Assembly (NCBI GenBank): GCA_910577575.1
Contig: CAJTOG010000007.1
Location: forward strand, 1-58,627
Source: an uncultured Ruminococcus sp.
Lineage (GTDB): Bacteria > Bacillota > Clostridia > Oscillospirales > Ruminococcaceae
Length of the DNA: 58,627 nt
Reading direction: 5' to 3'
Part shown: piece after piece, positions 34,866 through 44,747 of the stretch
How the letters are laid out: every line of letters begins with the position of its first letter
Numbering within the stretch: position 1 is the first letter of the stretch
Made by a program: the position numbers and the translations under genes
Notes under the pieces: generated by a model
The model's input: the letters and a program-made list of their open reading frames with translations, nothing else
Database searches by the model: none
Told to the model about the DNA's origin: nothing

Positions 34866-36212
34866 TCAATTTGCTGAAGCTGTGAATATATCTGTTGTAA
34901 CAGGAGCTTGTGTGGGATTTGTTGTAGGTTCAATTTTTGTACGTTGTATTGAAACCTTTGAGTTTGTAACTACCCATACATTATTATAGGTTGGGCATGA
35001 AAATGCTACATTTGCATTGAACTGGTCTGATGAGATTGTTGTATTAATAAGATTTACATCAGCAACAATGTCTTCTGGAGTTATTTGACTGATGACGTCT
35101 TCAGGTCCGACAACGGAAACATCCATTTTTTGAGTTAAAATCCTATAATCATAACTGCTGTCCGGAACGTTTCTTATTGTTATATGGCTTTGGTCGAGAG
35201 TGAGGTCTGTTTGTGCAAGACCATCATCATCAAGCGTGACAGTTACGGTTTCAAGCTCTGAAATATTTATATATTCACTGTTTTCAAGCTGTTTATTCAT
35301 TGAAAAAGTTCTTGAGAATCCGAGTTTCAGTTCATTCAGGGGAACAACTCCTATATCAATGATATCAGGAATTTCAGTCTGACTGTTGTTGCAGGCAAGA
35401 ATAACAGAATCTGCTGAAAGTTTAAATTTAAGAATATTTTCATCAAAATTATCGGGTACATTATTGACTGCAACTGAAAATCCTACAGTTTTCTGTGTTC
35501 TTACAGGTATAGTTATATTGAAATTCATATCGCTGAATTTAAAAGATGATTGGTCAATAATGGTATTATCTTCCGTATAAAGCTGGATTTCATCACTTGC
35601 AAGAACATATGCGGAATCAAGACTGAGTTTCTTGTTTGATACAGCATAGCATTTTGAGATTTTATCAAGCTGTGCAGAAGGACCTGTAATGCGGATAACC
35701 GAAGGCTCACAGGCAAGTTCGGCAAGATTTATTACTTTTCCTTCTGAAACTGAAACGTTTGGTATGTTCGGAGTTATTGAAAATTCTCTTGTATCCATTT
35801 TATCCAGAAAAACAGTTGCAGACGGAGGATAAACTGATTTTATTTCATATTTTATATTACTGTTGCCTCTTATTTTTATAGAAAGCTTTTTTGTTCCGGT
35901 AGTTGAAATATTTTCTGAATCAATATAAGCCTCAAGATTTTCATTATTGAAATTTCCAATTTGCGTACGGCTTCCGAGAAGTTCAACGGTAACTTCTTCA
36001 ACATCGCATGAAGTAACGCTTAATCCGTTTAATCCTGCTGATGTTCCCGAAATATCAAGAGATAACGGGATATGTTCAATTGTTTTCTGAACTGATGGAT
36101 ACTGTGTCATAGAAACAAAGAACCATACAAATATAGCAATAACAAATGAAAGAAATGCAACGAAAAGATTATTATTCATGAAATTGTTTTTTACTTTATC
36201 AATTATCTTCAT
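34866..36212 (-). CDS. cdaR: YbbR-domain regulator of c-di-AMP synthase
   Basis: 448 residues: one N-terminal transmembrane helix (about 17-35, AFLSFVIAIFVWFFVSM), then four YbbR-like beta domains outside the membrane and a short Pro/Thr tail. The domains share patterns such as VTVELLGSRTQI, VRITGPSAQL, VTVTLDDDGL and VSVVGPEDVI. CdaR binds and tunes the membrane cyclase CdaA. Its ATG overlaps the TGA of cdaA by 4 bp, the usual cdaA-cdaR pair; glmM, which often follows in other Firmicutes, is absent. Confidence 0.9.
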   Translation of the reverse strand: MKIIDKVKNNFMNNNLFVAFLSFVIAIFVWFFVSMTQYPSVQKTIEHIPLSLDISGTSAGLNGLSVTSCDVEEVTVELLGSRTQIGNFNNENLEAYIDSENISTTGTKKLSIKIRGNSNIKYEIKSVYPPSATVFLDKMDTREFSITPNIPNVSVSEGKVINLAELACEPSVIRITGPSAQLDKISKCYAVSNKKLSLDSAYVLASDEIQLYTEDNTIIDQSSFKFSDMNFNITIPVRTQKTVGFSVAVNNVPDNFDENILKFKLSADSVILACNNSQTEIPDIIDIGVVPLNELKLGFSRTFSMNKQLENSEYINISELETVTVTLDDDGLAQTDLTLDQSHITIRNVPDSSYDYRILTQKMDVSVVGPEDVISQITPEDIVADVNLINTTISSDQFNANVAFSCPTYNNVWVVTNSKVSIQRTKIEPTTNPTQAPVTTDIFTASAN

Positions 36213-37090
36213 TTTTTCTTCCTCCTTACAAATACAGAGGAAAGGGTTTTCCGGTGATTTTCAGAAGCCTGCGGGTCTTCATAAAAAATTTCTTTTTCAA
36301 GAACATTTTTCAGTTTTTCACGTGTGTAGTCCCTTGTCAGAACTCCGTTTATGGCTATTGAAATCTGACCTGTTTCCTCTGATACTACAATAATAACTGC
36401 ATCTGAATTTTCACTCATGCCGATAGCAGCACGATGTCTTGAGCCGAGGCTTTTGTCAATAAGTCTGTCATTTTGTGCTTTCGGAAGAAAACACGCTGCT
36501 GCAAGGATTGTTCCTTCACGCATTATCACAGCACCGTCATGAAGCGGAGTTTTCGGATAAAATATATTGCCGAAAATCTGTCTGCTTGGCATAGCATTAA
36601 GTATAGTACCCGATTCAATCTGTTCACCAAGTTTTGTCTGTCGTTCAATAACTATAAGTGCTCCTGTACAGCTTGCCGAAAGCTCAACACAGGAATCACA
36701 GATGGCTTCAATGGCTATATTCCATTTTTGTTTTGCGTCATTTGAGGGAGTACCTATGCCAATAATTTTTATACCGAGTTTCGTCTGTCCGAATTGTTCC
36801 AGTGCACGTCGGATTTCAGGCTGGAATAATATAAGCATTGCAAGAAGTCCTATATCAAGAGCATGACCGAGCATATATTCCATTACGGTCAGTTCAAGCA
36901 GACTGCTCATCAGATAGGCTGCAATGAGAAGTATAATACCTTTCATAAGCTGTCCGGCTCTTGTTTCACGTATAAGTTTAAGAAGAAGATAGATTATGTA
37001 TGCAAGTACGGCAATATCTATGATATCTTTTGGTTCTATCGTACTCATAAGGCTGAAAAAAGCATATTTTATATCCTGAAATGAAGGCAT
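36209..37090 (-). CDS. cdaA: Diadenylate cyclase (c-di-AMP synthase)
   Basis: Makes cyclic di-AMP from two ATP at the membrane, controlling potassium and wall homeostasis. 293 residues: three N-terminal transmembrane helices (to about residue 85), then the DAC domain with ERQTKLGE, the hallmark DGAVIM and the SRHRAAIG (RHR) motif. Complete length. The C-terminus has a Lys/Arg-rich tail. It is co-translated with cdaR through an ATGA overlap. Confidence 0.94.
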   Translation of the reverse strand: MPSFQDIKYAFFSLMSTIEPKDIIDIAVLAYIIYLLLKLIRETRAGQLMKGIILLIAAYLMSSLLELTVMEYMLGHALDIGLLAMLILFQPEIRRALEQFGQTKLGIKIIGIGTPSNDAKQKWNIAIEAICDSCVELSASCTGALIVIERQTKLGEQIESGTILNAMPSRQIFGNIFYPKTPLHDGAVIMREGTILAAACFLPKAQNDRLIDKSLGSRHRAAIGMSENSDAVIIVVSEETGQISIAINGVLTRDYTREKLKNVLEKEIFYEDPQASENHRKTLSSVFVRRKKK

Positions 37091-37126
37091 TTTCTCACAT
37101 CTTTCTGAATTTAGTTAAAAGTTATA

Positions 37127-37181
37127 AGTTAAGAGCTATGATTTTTATGTGATGATAACTATACATTCATAACTCTTAACT
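37127..37181. repeat. Imperfect inverted repeat upstream of cdaA
   Basis: AGTTAAGAGCTATGA (37127-37141) and TCATAACTCTTAACT (37167-37181) match at 14 of 15 positions around a 25-base loop. No T run follows either arm, so it is not a standard terminator. It may be a small mobile-type palindrome or a leader hairpin of cdaA. Confidence 0.5.
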
Positions 37182-37244
37182 AATATATATTGTACCACAA
37201 ATTGAAAGAATTTCAATAGCTTTTTTATTATTTTCTTAAAATTA

Positions 37245-38378
37245 TCACAATTTATTTTTACTCAGTCTGTAAATTTCATTTGCAAGCTGTACGGAATCGG
37301 ATTCCTTACTGAAAATGGACGGTGAGAAACGTACTGTACCGGAATCAGTTCCGAGCTGTGAATGTGCAAGGGCAGAGCAGTGATAACCTGCTCTGAGACA
37401 GTAGCCCTTTTCTGCAAGATGTTCAGCAGCTTTTTCCGATTTCATGCCATTTATATTGAATGAAACAATCGGAACATATTCAGCAGCCGGACTTCTGTAT
37501 AAAGTGATATTTTTATTTTTCCGGAGTTCGGAAATAAATCGGCGACAGATTCTATCTTCATGGCTGAAAATCTTGCTTATACCGATATTTCTTATAAATT
37601 CTATACCTGACTGTACGGAAATTATTCCGGCTACATTCAAAGTTCCGCTTTCAAGACTTTCGGGCAGAAATTCAGGTTGGACAAGGCTTTGTGAACTGTT
37701 GCCCGTGCCACCCTGCATCAGAGGCGGAATTTTATATTTCCCGTCTGTGATAAGCAAACCTGTTCCGGTTATTCCATAAAGTCCCTTATGACCTGCTGTG
37801 CATAGTATATTTATTCCCTGACTCATTTTAATATCAATTATTCCACAGGCCTGTGCACCATCAGCAATAAAGCATATATTACGGCTTCTGCATATTTCTG
37901 CAATTTCCTGATAAGGCAGAATTTGCCCTGTTACATTGCTTGCGATGGTACACACTACAGCCTTGGTATCACTTCTTATAAGATTACGGAAACTTTCAAG
38001 TGTTTTTTCATCTTCAGGATATATCTGAGCAATTGAAAGTGATATTTTTTTTTCAGAAGCGAGAGCGGCTGCCGGACGTGCGACAGAATTATGCTCCATT
38101 CCGCTTATAATCATATGACCGCCGTTTTTCATTATTCCTTTTATTGCTGTATTCAGTGCATGAGTGCAGTTGAGTGTGAAAACTACATTTTCAGGCTCTG
38201 CACCAAAAAAATCAGCAGCTGTTTCCCTTGCCGAATAAACAGCCTGAGAAGTTGCGGCGGCTATTGCATGACCTCCTCTTCCTGAACTTCCGTATTTTTC
38301 AAGTGCCGAATATACTGAATTTTTTACACTTCTTGGCTTTGGAAACGTTGTTGCGGCATTATCAAAATTTACAATCAT
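37245..38378 (-). CDS. Cysteine desulfurase-like aminotransferase class V
   Basis: 377 residues, PLP-dependent enzyme of the NifS/SufS-like group that mobilises sulfur (or selenium) from cysteine. Landmarks: FDNAATTFPKP at the N-terminus, LNCTHALNTAIKG, the DGAQACGI aspartate, PLP lysine in TAGHKGLYG and the catalytic cysteine loop RAGYHCSALAH. The DUF3343 gene lies 11 bp upstream in the same direction, a recurrent pair. No iscU or suf genes are nearby, so the acceptor is unknown. Confidence 0.88.
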   Translation of the reverse strand: MIVNFDNAATTFPKPRSVKNSVYSALEKYGSSGRGGHAIAAATSQAVYSARETAADFFGAEPENVVFTLNCTHALNTAIKGIMKNGGHMIISGMEHNSVARPAAALASEKKISLSIAQIYPEDEKTLESFRNLIRSDTKAVVCTIASNVTGQILPYQEIAEICRSRNICFIADGAQACGIIDIKMSQGINILCTAGHKGLYGITGTGLLITDGKYKIPPLMQGGTGNSSQSLVQPEFLPESLESGTLNVAGIISVQSGIEFIRNIGISKIFSHEDRICRRFISELRKNKNITLYRSPAAEYVPIVSFNINGMKSEKAAEHLAEKGYCLRAGYHCSALAHSQLGTDSGTVRFSPSIFSKESDSVQLANEIYRLSKNKL

Positions 38379-38389
38379 AAAGCACCTCC

Positions 38390-38581
38390 TTATTTCTTCA
38401 ATTCATATGGTATGGCATTTTTATCAAGAATTGAAAGGGCAGTTTTATTATAAATATGCAAATCATATCCACAGCCTTCTTCACGTCTTTTTATTTCGCA
38501 GCGAATTTTTCTTGATTTAAGAAGTCTTTCGGCTTTTACAGCATAGGTATATGACGGCATTTCTGCTATATATTCAATCAT
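38390..38581 (-). CDS. DUF3343 protein (putative Se/S carrier-like)
   Basis: 63 residues with the DUF3343 pattern: AVKAERLLKSRKI, then GCGYDLHI with its single cysteine. The family is described as a putative selenium/sulfur carrier and commonly sits next to a cysteine desulfurase, as here. The cysteine could accept a persulfide from the partner enzyme; that is inference from context. GGGGTG precedes ATG 38581. Confidence 0.82.
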   Translation of the reverse strand: MIEYIAEMPSYTYAVKAERLLKSRKIRCEIKRREEGCGYDLHIYNKTALSILDKNAIPYELKK

Positions 38582-38689
38582 ACTATCACCCCTTGTGATT
38601 TTTTTAACGGCATTGCCTTTATACTATATATAATATGCAGATTGTCTCCAGCTTGTTATAAATTCATTGCCGGAAATCTTCATTGCTTC

Positions 38690-38718
38690 TTGACTTTGCC
38701 TAAAAAATGATATATAAT
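38690..38718 (+). promoter_or_regulatory. Promoter of the tepA-ftsK operon
   Basis: TTGACT (38690-38695), 17 bases, TATAAT (38713-38718). It drives a long plus-strand gene run. Confidence 0.78.
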
Positions 38719-38783
38719 ATTATATGTATACTCCTTATAAAAAACGGTTATAATAATTAAAATAATTTTTGGGAGTGTGCATC

Positions 38784-39497
38784 ATGGAAATTGAGAAAAA
38801 GGACAACGACAGCAAAATAAAAGAAAAATCGGGTGAGGAAGAAATAAACGTTGCCGAGAGCGAGGCACAGGTAAATGTACAGAATACAAAGCACCTTATT
38901 CACTGTCTTACGATTATTGGTCAGATTGAGGGCCATTATGTTCTTGGTGAGCAGAATAAAACTACACGGTATGAGCATATTATTCCTGCACTTGTTGCAG
39001 TTGAACAGGACAGAAGTGTTGAAGGACTTATTATAATTCTTAATACAGTCGGCGGAGATGTTGAAGCGGGCCTTGCTATTGCCGAGCTTATTGCAGGTAT
39101 GAAAACTCCGACAGTTTCGCTTGTTGTGGGCGGAGGACATTCAATAGGAGTTCCGTTGGCAGTAAGTGCAAAGACTTCTTTTATAGTTCCCTCTGCATCA
39201 ATGACTATTCATCCTGTCCGCATGAATGGGACTGTTCTTGGAGTTCCGCAAACTCTTTCATATTTTGACAAGATGCAGGACAGGATAATCAGCTTTGTCA
39301 CTGCCAACAGTAAAGTCAAAGAAGATGATTTTCGCAGACTTATGATGAATACAGAGGAGCTTGTTCTTGATGTCGGTTCAGTTGTTGACGGCGAGAAGGC
39401 AGTTGAAATCGGTCTTATTGACAGACTCGGCAGTCTGGGGGATGCTATGGACTGTCTTTATGAAATGATAGAAAATACAGAGAAAAGATATTTTTAG
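38784..39497 (+). CDS. tepA: ClpP-like serine protease (TepA family)
   Basis: 237 residues. A charged N-terminus is followed by a ClpP/crotonase-fold protease: INTVGGDVEAGLAIAE, the nucleophile region GGGHSIGVPL and the histidine in MTIHPVRMNG. It matches the TepA/YmfB group found beside ftsK/spoIIIE in Firmicutes; TepA was linked to protein translocation and to degradation of spore proteins. A TTG at 38769 is in frame but lies in the ribosome binding site; ATG 38784 is preferred. ftsK follows after 11 bp. Confidence 0.86.
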   Translation: MEIEKKDNDSKIKEKSGEEEINVAESEAQVNVQNTKHLIHCLTIIGQIEGHYVLGEQNKTTRYEHIIPALVAVEQDRSVEGLIIILNTVGGDVEAGLAIAELIAGMKTPTVSLVVGGGHSIGVPLAVSAKTSFIVPSASMTIHPVRMNGTVLGVPQTLSYFDKMQDRIISFVTANSKVKEDDFRRLMMNTEELVLDVGSVVDGEKAVEIGLIDRLGSLGDAMDCLYEMIENTEKRYF

Positions 39498-39508
39498 GAG
39501 AGTGAAAA

Positions 39509-42037
39509 ATGCCGGAAAAGAAAAAATCACCTTTAGGTACTGATTGCAATGAAGAAAATCTTGGCAAAAGGGGAAGAAGTGTAAAAAAATCAGAAAATAA
39601 ACTATCCGAAGATGAAGAAGATGATATAAAGGAAAAAAGTCGTATATTATCGGTTCTGCTGTTTGCGGCGGGTGTTCTTTCTGCACTTATTACAATTATT
39701 CCGGGTTCAGCAGGCTGGAATGTACTGCATAGGGTACTGCCAGGGATTTTTGGTCTGGCGGTTCTTTTAGTGCCTGTAATACTGATATATATATCGGTTC
39801 TTATCGGTCTTGAAAGGGATTATGAAGAAATAATAAAAAAAACTTTATGGTGTATCGGCTGGACTTTTTTTGCAAGTTCTGCAATTCAGATTTTTGCTGT
39901 CGGAGAAATTCCCGGCAGTGATTTTTCTGACTATATTTCAGAAATATATGCTGATGGAACTTATTTCAGAGGCGGCGGTGTTATAGCACTGCCGATTGCC
40001 GGAATACTTTTTGGTATTTTCGGCTCAATGGGTGCAAAGATTGTAATGACGATTCTTTTCTTTGTGATTATTCTTATAATTACTGATAAAGGACTTATGG
40101 ATTTTTTCAAAATAGTTTCAGTTCCGTTCAAATTTGTAAGTGAATTTTTTATAGGAATGCAGAGTGAAGATGACGGTAATTATTATTATGATGACGATGA
40201 TGAATACATAGAAGATAATCCGGAAGATATGGAAGTTGTAAAAATGATTGAAAATTGTGACAAATATCTTCCGGAGCCTGAATCTGATGCAGTGTCTGTA
40301 TATCCTGAACAAGATGATTTCAGTATGTTTTTTGATATTCCCCTGCCTGATGAAAAACCGCAGGAAACTTTAAATTCTGTAAATCGTAGTACTGAAATTA
40401 TTGATAACAAGAGTATTGATATTCCCATTAAGGAAGATAACAGTGAACCTGATACAGAACTTGAAAAACTTATAAACAATGCTGCAAAAAAGAAGTTTGA
40501 ACGGAGCAGTCCTGTTGTAGATGATAGTGAAAAGGATGAGGAAAAATCTGTTAATCAGCAGGTTTATGTGCTTCCTGCACTTGAATTACTTACTCCGCCG
40601 GATAAAAATGCAAACAGTGCAGAAGCAGCGGCGGAAATGCGTGAAAAGGCAGATACCATTGTAAATACGTTTGACAGTTTTTCAGTAAAAGTCAAAATAA
40701 AGAATATTTACAGAGGTCCTTCTATTACACGTTATGAGATTCAGCCGGGAGCAGGAGTAAAAGTCTCAAAAATAAAAGGACTGGAAGATGATATTGCACT
40801 CAGTCTTGCGGCACAGGGCGTGCGTATTGAGGCTCCTGTTCCGGGAAAGGCAGCTGTCGGAATTGAAGTTCCAAATATAAATAAGGATACTGTAACGCTT
40901 AAGGAAATTCTTTCATCTCCGGAATTTAAAAATTCACAGAGCAAGCTTGCATTTGCAGTCGGAAAGGATATTGCAGGAAATGCAATTGTTGGTGATATTA
41001 CCAAAATGCCTCACGTTATTATTGCAGGTACTACGGGTTCAGGCAAGTCGGTATGCACACGTTCAATAATTATGAGTATTCTTTATAATGCAAAACCTGA
41101 TGAAGTAAAAATTATCTTGATTGACCCGAAAGTCGTTGAATTTAAAGTCTTTGAGGGCATACCGCATTTGCTGATTCCTATTGTAACAGAGGCAAAAAAG
41201 GCAGCCGGAGCTCTGAACTGGGCTGTGAATGAGATGATGCGGAGATACAATAAATTTGCTGATATCGGTGCAAACGATTTGAAGTCATATAATGAAATTG
41301 CCGAAGATGACGGAGAAATGCAGAAGATGCCACAGATTGTAATATTTATTGACGAGTTGGCAGATATGATGCTTGTTGCCGGAAAAGAAGTTGAAGATTC
41401 AATATGCCGTCTTGCACAGATGGGGCGTGCTGCAGGTATGCATCTTGTTGTTGCAACACAGCGTCCGACCACTGATGTAATCACAGGACTTATCAAGGCA
41501 AATATTCCGAGCCGTATTGCATTGTCTGTAATGTCGCAGGTGGATTCACGTACTATTATTGATATGGCTGGTGCAGACAAACTTTTGGGCAATGGTGATA
41601 TGTTGTATATGCCTATAGGCATGAGCAAACCTGTAAGAGTTCAGGGTTGTTTTGCTTCATCCAAGGATATTAACCGCACTCTTGACTTTATCCGTTCACA
41701 GGCACAGGGCAGTTATGACAGTAGTATTATTGAGGCTGTAGACAATTTTGTTCCGCAGACCAAAGGTGATAAAGGTATTTCTGACAGCGGATTTGAAGTG
41801 GGAAGCGATGAGGATTATGTTATCAGGGGTGCGGAAGTTGCTGTGAATGCAGGACAGCTTTCTACTACAATGTTACAGAAGAAACTCAAACTGGGTTATG
41901 CAAGGGCATCAAGAATCATGGACGAACTGGAGGAGCGTGGAATCATAAGTCCTCCTGAAGGTTCAAAGCCGAGAAAGGTACTTATGTCGAAAATGCAGTT
42001 TGATGAATGGAAGTTAAGACAGATGGAGGATAAATAA
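39509..42037 (+). CDS. ftsK: DNA translocase FtsK/SpoIIIE
   Basis: Hexameric ATP-driven pump that clears chromosomal DNA from the division or sporulation septum. 842 residues: four N-terminal transmembrane helices (about 48-200), a long acidic linker (about 200-340), alpha/beta motor with Walker A GTTGSGKS (Lys513) and Walker B VIFIDELADMM, RAAGMHLVVATQRP, and a C-terminal gamma winged-helix (about 775-840, TTMLQKKLKLGYARASRIMDEL) that reads KOPS/SRS sequences. Complete length. It follows tepA. Confidence 0.95.
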   Translation: MPEKKKSPLGTDCNEENLGKRGRSVKKSENKLSEDEEDDIKEKSRILSVLLFAAGVLSALITIIPGSAGWNVLHRVLPGIFGLAVLLVPVILIYISVLIGLERDYEEIIKKTLWCIGWTFFASSAIQIFAVGEIPGSDFSDYISEIYADGTYFRGGGVIALPIAGILFGIFGSMGAKIVMTILFFVIILIITDKGLMDFFKIVSVPFKFVSEFFIGMQSEDDGNYYYDDDDEYIEDNPEDMEVVKMIENCDKYLPEPESDAVSVYPEQDDFSMFFDIPLPDEKPQETLNSVNRSTEIIDNKSIDIPIKEDNSEPDTELEKLINNAAKKKFERSSPVVDDSEKDEEKSVNQQVYVLPALELLTPPDKNANSAEAAAEMREKADTIVNTFDSFSVKVKIKNIYRGPSITRYEIQPGAGVKVSKIKGLEDDIALSLAAQGVRIEAPVPGKAAVGIEVPNINKDTVTLKEILSSPEFKNSQSKLAFAVGKDIAGNAIVGDITKMPHVIIAGTTGSGKSVCTRSIIMSILYNAKPDEVKIILIDPKVVEFKVFEGIPHLLIPIVTEAKKAAGALNWAVNEMMRRYNKFADIGANDLKSYNEIAEDDGEMQKMPQIVIFIDELADMMLVAGKEVEDSICRLAQMGRAAGMHLVVATQRPTTDVITGLIKANIPSRIALSVMSQVDSRTIIDMAGADKLLGNGDMLYMPIGMSKPVRVQGCFASSKDINRTLDFIRSQAQGSYDSSIIEAVDNFVPQTKGDKGISDSGFEVGSDEDYVIRGAEVAVNAGQLSTTMLQKKLKLGYARASRIMDELEERGIISPPEGSKPRKVLMSKMQFDEWKLRQMEDK

Positions 42038-42852
42038 ATGCCTGAATTGAAAAACTTATAGCAGATGGTTATACCAAAGAAGCAGAGAATCTGAAAAAAT
42101 ATTACAGAAATGCTGTTGTTCTTTCAGTTAAGGATATGCAGGGCGGTGGTATACCGGTCGAAGCAAGTAAAATGGGCGGATTTCCTGATTTGCCGTCTGA
42201 AATTGAATATCCTGTTATGAGTGAATATACTGAAACATGGTTACAGGATACTAATAAAGGAGAAGTTGAACATTATGAAAAATCCGCAATGCAGTTGGTG
42301 GTACAGATAAATCTGTATGAACTTGCTGAATCGGGTGCGGACATTGAAAATCTTTTATCGAAAACAGGTATGCTTTATATATTCTGGAGCGGTGAAATTA
42401 TGGAACTTGTAAGTGATGAATGGTCTGAAATTGTTGCAGAAGAACCTGATAAGACTGTATTTCATAAAGTAATTTACTGGAACGTCGATATTTCATGATT
42501 AAAACGTATTGAACCATATTGCAGATATTACAGTAGATATTTTGAAGAATGTCTGCCTGAATTTGCTGTTACGTTTGATTCAGATGCAGAATACAGTGAA
42601 GATTCGGTAAATGAAATAGACGGTCTTGAAAAAGCAACGGATACAGATGTTTATGATTTTTCAAGTGGCGATAATAAATTGTTTGGTTTCCCGAAAGGTG
42701 CTAATAAACCTGATGTAGATGAAAATACAATAAATCTGTTTCAGTTTAATTATCAGGAAGGTTGTTTATGGAGAGTTTACTGGCTTATAAATAAAAATGA
42801 CCTGAAAAATCTTGATTTTTCAAAAGTATTACTTAATTATGATTTGGATTAG
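42038..42852 (+). pseudogene. Disrupted DUF1963 (YwqG-like) gene
   Basis: The start ATG 42038 directly follows ftsK but the frame breaks within about 10 bases; shifting by one gives EKLIADGYTKEAENLKKYY and the family block ASKMGGFPDLPSEIEYP. A TGA at 42496-42498 then interrupts it, and the same frame continues with LKRIEPYCRYYSRYFEECL to the TAG at 42852, including LFGFPKGAN and LFQFNYQEG. DUF1963 proteins contain such paired blocks. One frameshift and one nonsense change thus inactivate an otherwise well-preserved gene of about 270 codons. Confidence 0.8.
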
Positions 42853-42863
42853 GAGGCATAGAA

Positions 42864-44747
42864 TTGTACGATAAATTTATACCATTAACAAAAAAAGAAA
42901 TGGACGAACAGGGCATAACGCAGTTTGATTTCATTTACATAACAGGAGACGCATATGTTGACCACCCAAGTTTCGGGGCTGCAATAATTACACGTCTTAT
43001 TGAGGATATGGGATTTACCGTGGGAATAATTTCCCAGCCGGACTGGCATACAGACCGTGACTTTAAACGTTTTGGTGTACCTAAATATGCATTTTTAGTT
43101 ACTTCCGGCAATATTGATTCCATGGTAGCCCATTATACTGCTGCAAAGCGAAAACGTTCAGATGATGCATATACGGCAGGAGGAAAAGCCGGAAAACGTC
43201 CTGACAGAGCGGTTATTGTATATTGTCAGAAGCTCCGTGAATATTTTGGAAATATTCCGATAGCTATAGGCGGACTGGAAGCATCACTCCGTCGTTTTGC
43301 CCATTATGACTACTGGGATGACAAAGTTCGTCCGTCAGTACTTTTCGACAGCGGTGCGGACCTGCTTATGTACGGTATGGGTGAACATCAGATTAAAGAA
43401 CTCTGCACACGCCTTGCAAACGGTGAAAATATCAGGGAAATTCATGATATACGCGGCACTTGTTATATGACAGAACCGGTAAATACTCCGATAGGTTCGG
43501 CACAATGTCCGTCATTTGAACAGGTACGTGACAGCAAGAAAGAGTATGCAAAGGCTACAAAAATACAATACGATTGGCAGGACGAAGTGTATGGAAAAAC
43601 CATTATTCAGCGTCACGGAAATATAATGCTTGTACAGAATCCGCCTGCAAAAAGTTTGACTACTGAAGAATTGGATTATATATACAGTCTGCCTTATACA
43701 AGAAGATATCATCCGTCATATGAAGCGGAGGGAGGAGTCCCCGGAATTGAAGAAGTTCGTTTTTCGATTACTCATAACAGGGGCTGTTTCGGATACTGTA
43801 ATTTCTGTTCAATCGCACTTCATCAAGGAAGACGTGTTACAGTAAGAAGTGAAGAATCAGTTTTGGCAGAAGCAGAAAGAATAGCAAAGATGCCTGATTT
43901 CAAGGGCTATATTCATGATGTGGGCGGACCGACAGCCAATTTCCGTCATGCCTCATGTGAAAAACAATTTGAAAAAGGATTGTGTATGGGCAGAAAATGC
44001 CTTGCACCGGCTCCGTGTCCTGCACTTAAAACTGACCATAAAGAATATCTTGCAATGCTCAGGAAAATACGTAAGATAAAAGGAGTAAAAAGAGTTTTCA
44101 TACGTTCGGGAATACGCTATGATTATTTAATGAAAGACAAAAATGACGAATTTATGCGTGAACTAATAAAGCATCATGTAAGCGGACAGCTTAAAGTGGC
44201 ACCAGAACACTGTTCGGCAGTGGTGCTTGATAAAATGGGAAAACCTCATATTGAAGCTTATAAGGAATTTCAGAAGCGTTTTTATGAAATCACGAAAAGT
44301 ATGGATAAAGAACAGTATCTTGTGCCTTATCTTATGTCATCCCACCCCGGAAGTACTCTTAATGAGGCTATAGAACTTGCATTGTTTCTGCGTGACAATA
44401 AAATTCGTCCGGAGCAGGTTCAGGATTTTTATCCGACTCCCGGAACTATTTCGACCTGTATGTTCTATACAGAGCTTGACCCATATACTATGGAAAAAGT
44501 ATACGTTCCTAAAACAGCAGAGGAAAAAGCGATGCAAAGAGCTTTATTGCAGTATTTCAAGCCTCAGAACAGGGAAATTGTACTTTTGGCACTGAAAAAA
44601 GCCAAAAGATTTGATTTGATAGGAACATCTCCTAAATGTCTGATTGAAGATAATGTCAAAAAAATTAATAAAGGCGGTGAAAAGCAGTGGCAAAAAAGAA
44701 AACCACAGCAAAAACGAACTCAGAAAAACCACAGAAGAAAGGTCTGA
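42864..44747 (+). CDS. ygiQ: YgiQ family radical SAM protein
   Basis: 627 residues, UPF0313/YgiQ size. N-terminal DUF-type domain (GDAYVDHPSFG, AIGGLEASLRRFAHYDYWDD), then the radical SAM cluster motif C-x3-C-x2-C in NRGCFGYCNFCSIALHQGR, and a C-terminal PQDFYPTPGT-like segment (VQDFYPTPGTISTCMFYT) and basic tail. The enzyme class is secure but the reaction is unknown. It starts at TTG 42864, placed 9 bases after AGGAGG. Its last 61 bp overlap the next gene in another frame. Confidence 0.9.
   Translation: MYDKFIPLTKKEMDEQGITQFDFIYITGDAYVDHPSFGAAIITRLIEDMGFTVGIISQPDWHTDRDFKRFGVPKYAFLVTSGNIDSMVAHYTAAKRKRSDDAYTAGGKAGKRPDRAVIVYCQKLREYFGNIPIAIGGLEASLRRFAHYDYWDDKVRPSVLFDSGADLLMYGMGEHQIKELCTRLANGENIREIHDIRGTCYMTEPVNTPIGSAQCPSFEQVRDSKKEYAKATKIQYDWQDEVYGKTIIQRHGNIMLVQNPPAKSLTTEELDYIYSLPYTRRYHPSYEAEGGVPGIEEVRFSITHNRGCFGYCNFCSIALHQGRRVTVRSEESVLAEAERIAKMPDFKGYIHDVGGPTANFRHASCEKQFEKGLCMGRKCLAPAPCPALKTDHKEYLAMLRKIRKIKGVKRVFIRSGIRYDYLMKDKNDEFMRELIKHHVSGQLKVAPEHCSAVVLDKMGKPHIEAYKEFQKRFYEITKSMDKEQYLVPYLMSSHPGSTLNEAIELALFLRDNKIRPEQVQDFYPTPGTISTCMFYTELDPYTMEKVYVPKTAEEKAMQRALLQYFKPQNREIVLLALKKAKRFDLIGTSPKCLIEDNVKKINKGGEKQWQKRKPQQKRTQKNHRRKV

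Noticed and set aside
42496..42498. TGA read as an amino acid (recoding) in the DUF1963 gene and at 19.5 kb
   Set aside because: Other genes here stop normally at TGA (cdaA, iorB), and the same fragments also carry frameshifts. There is no sign of a selenocysteine element.
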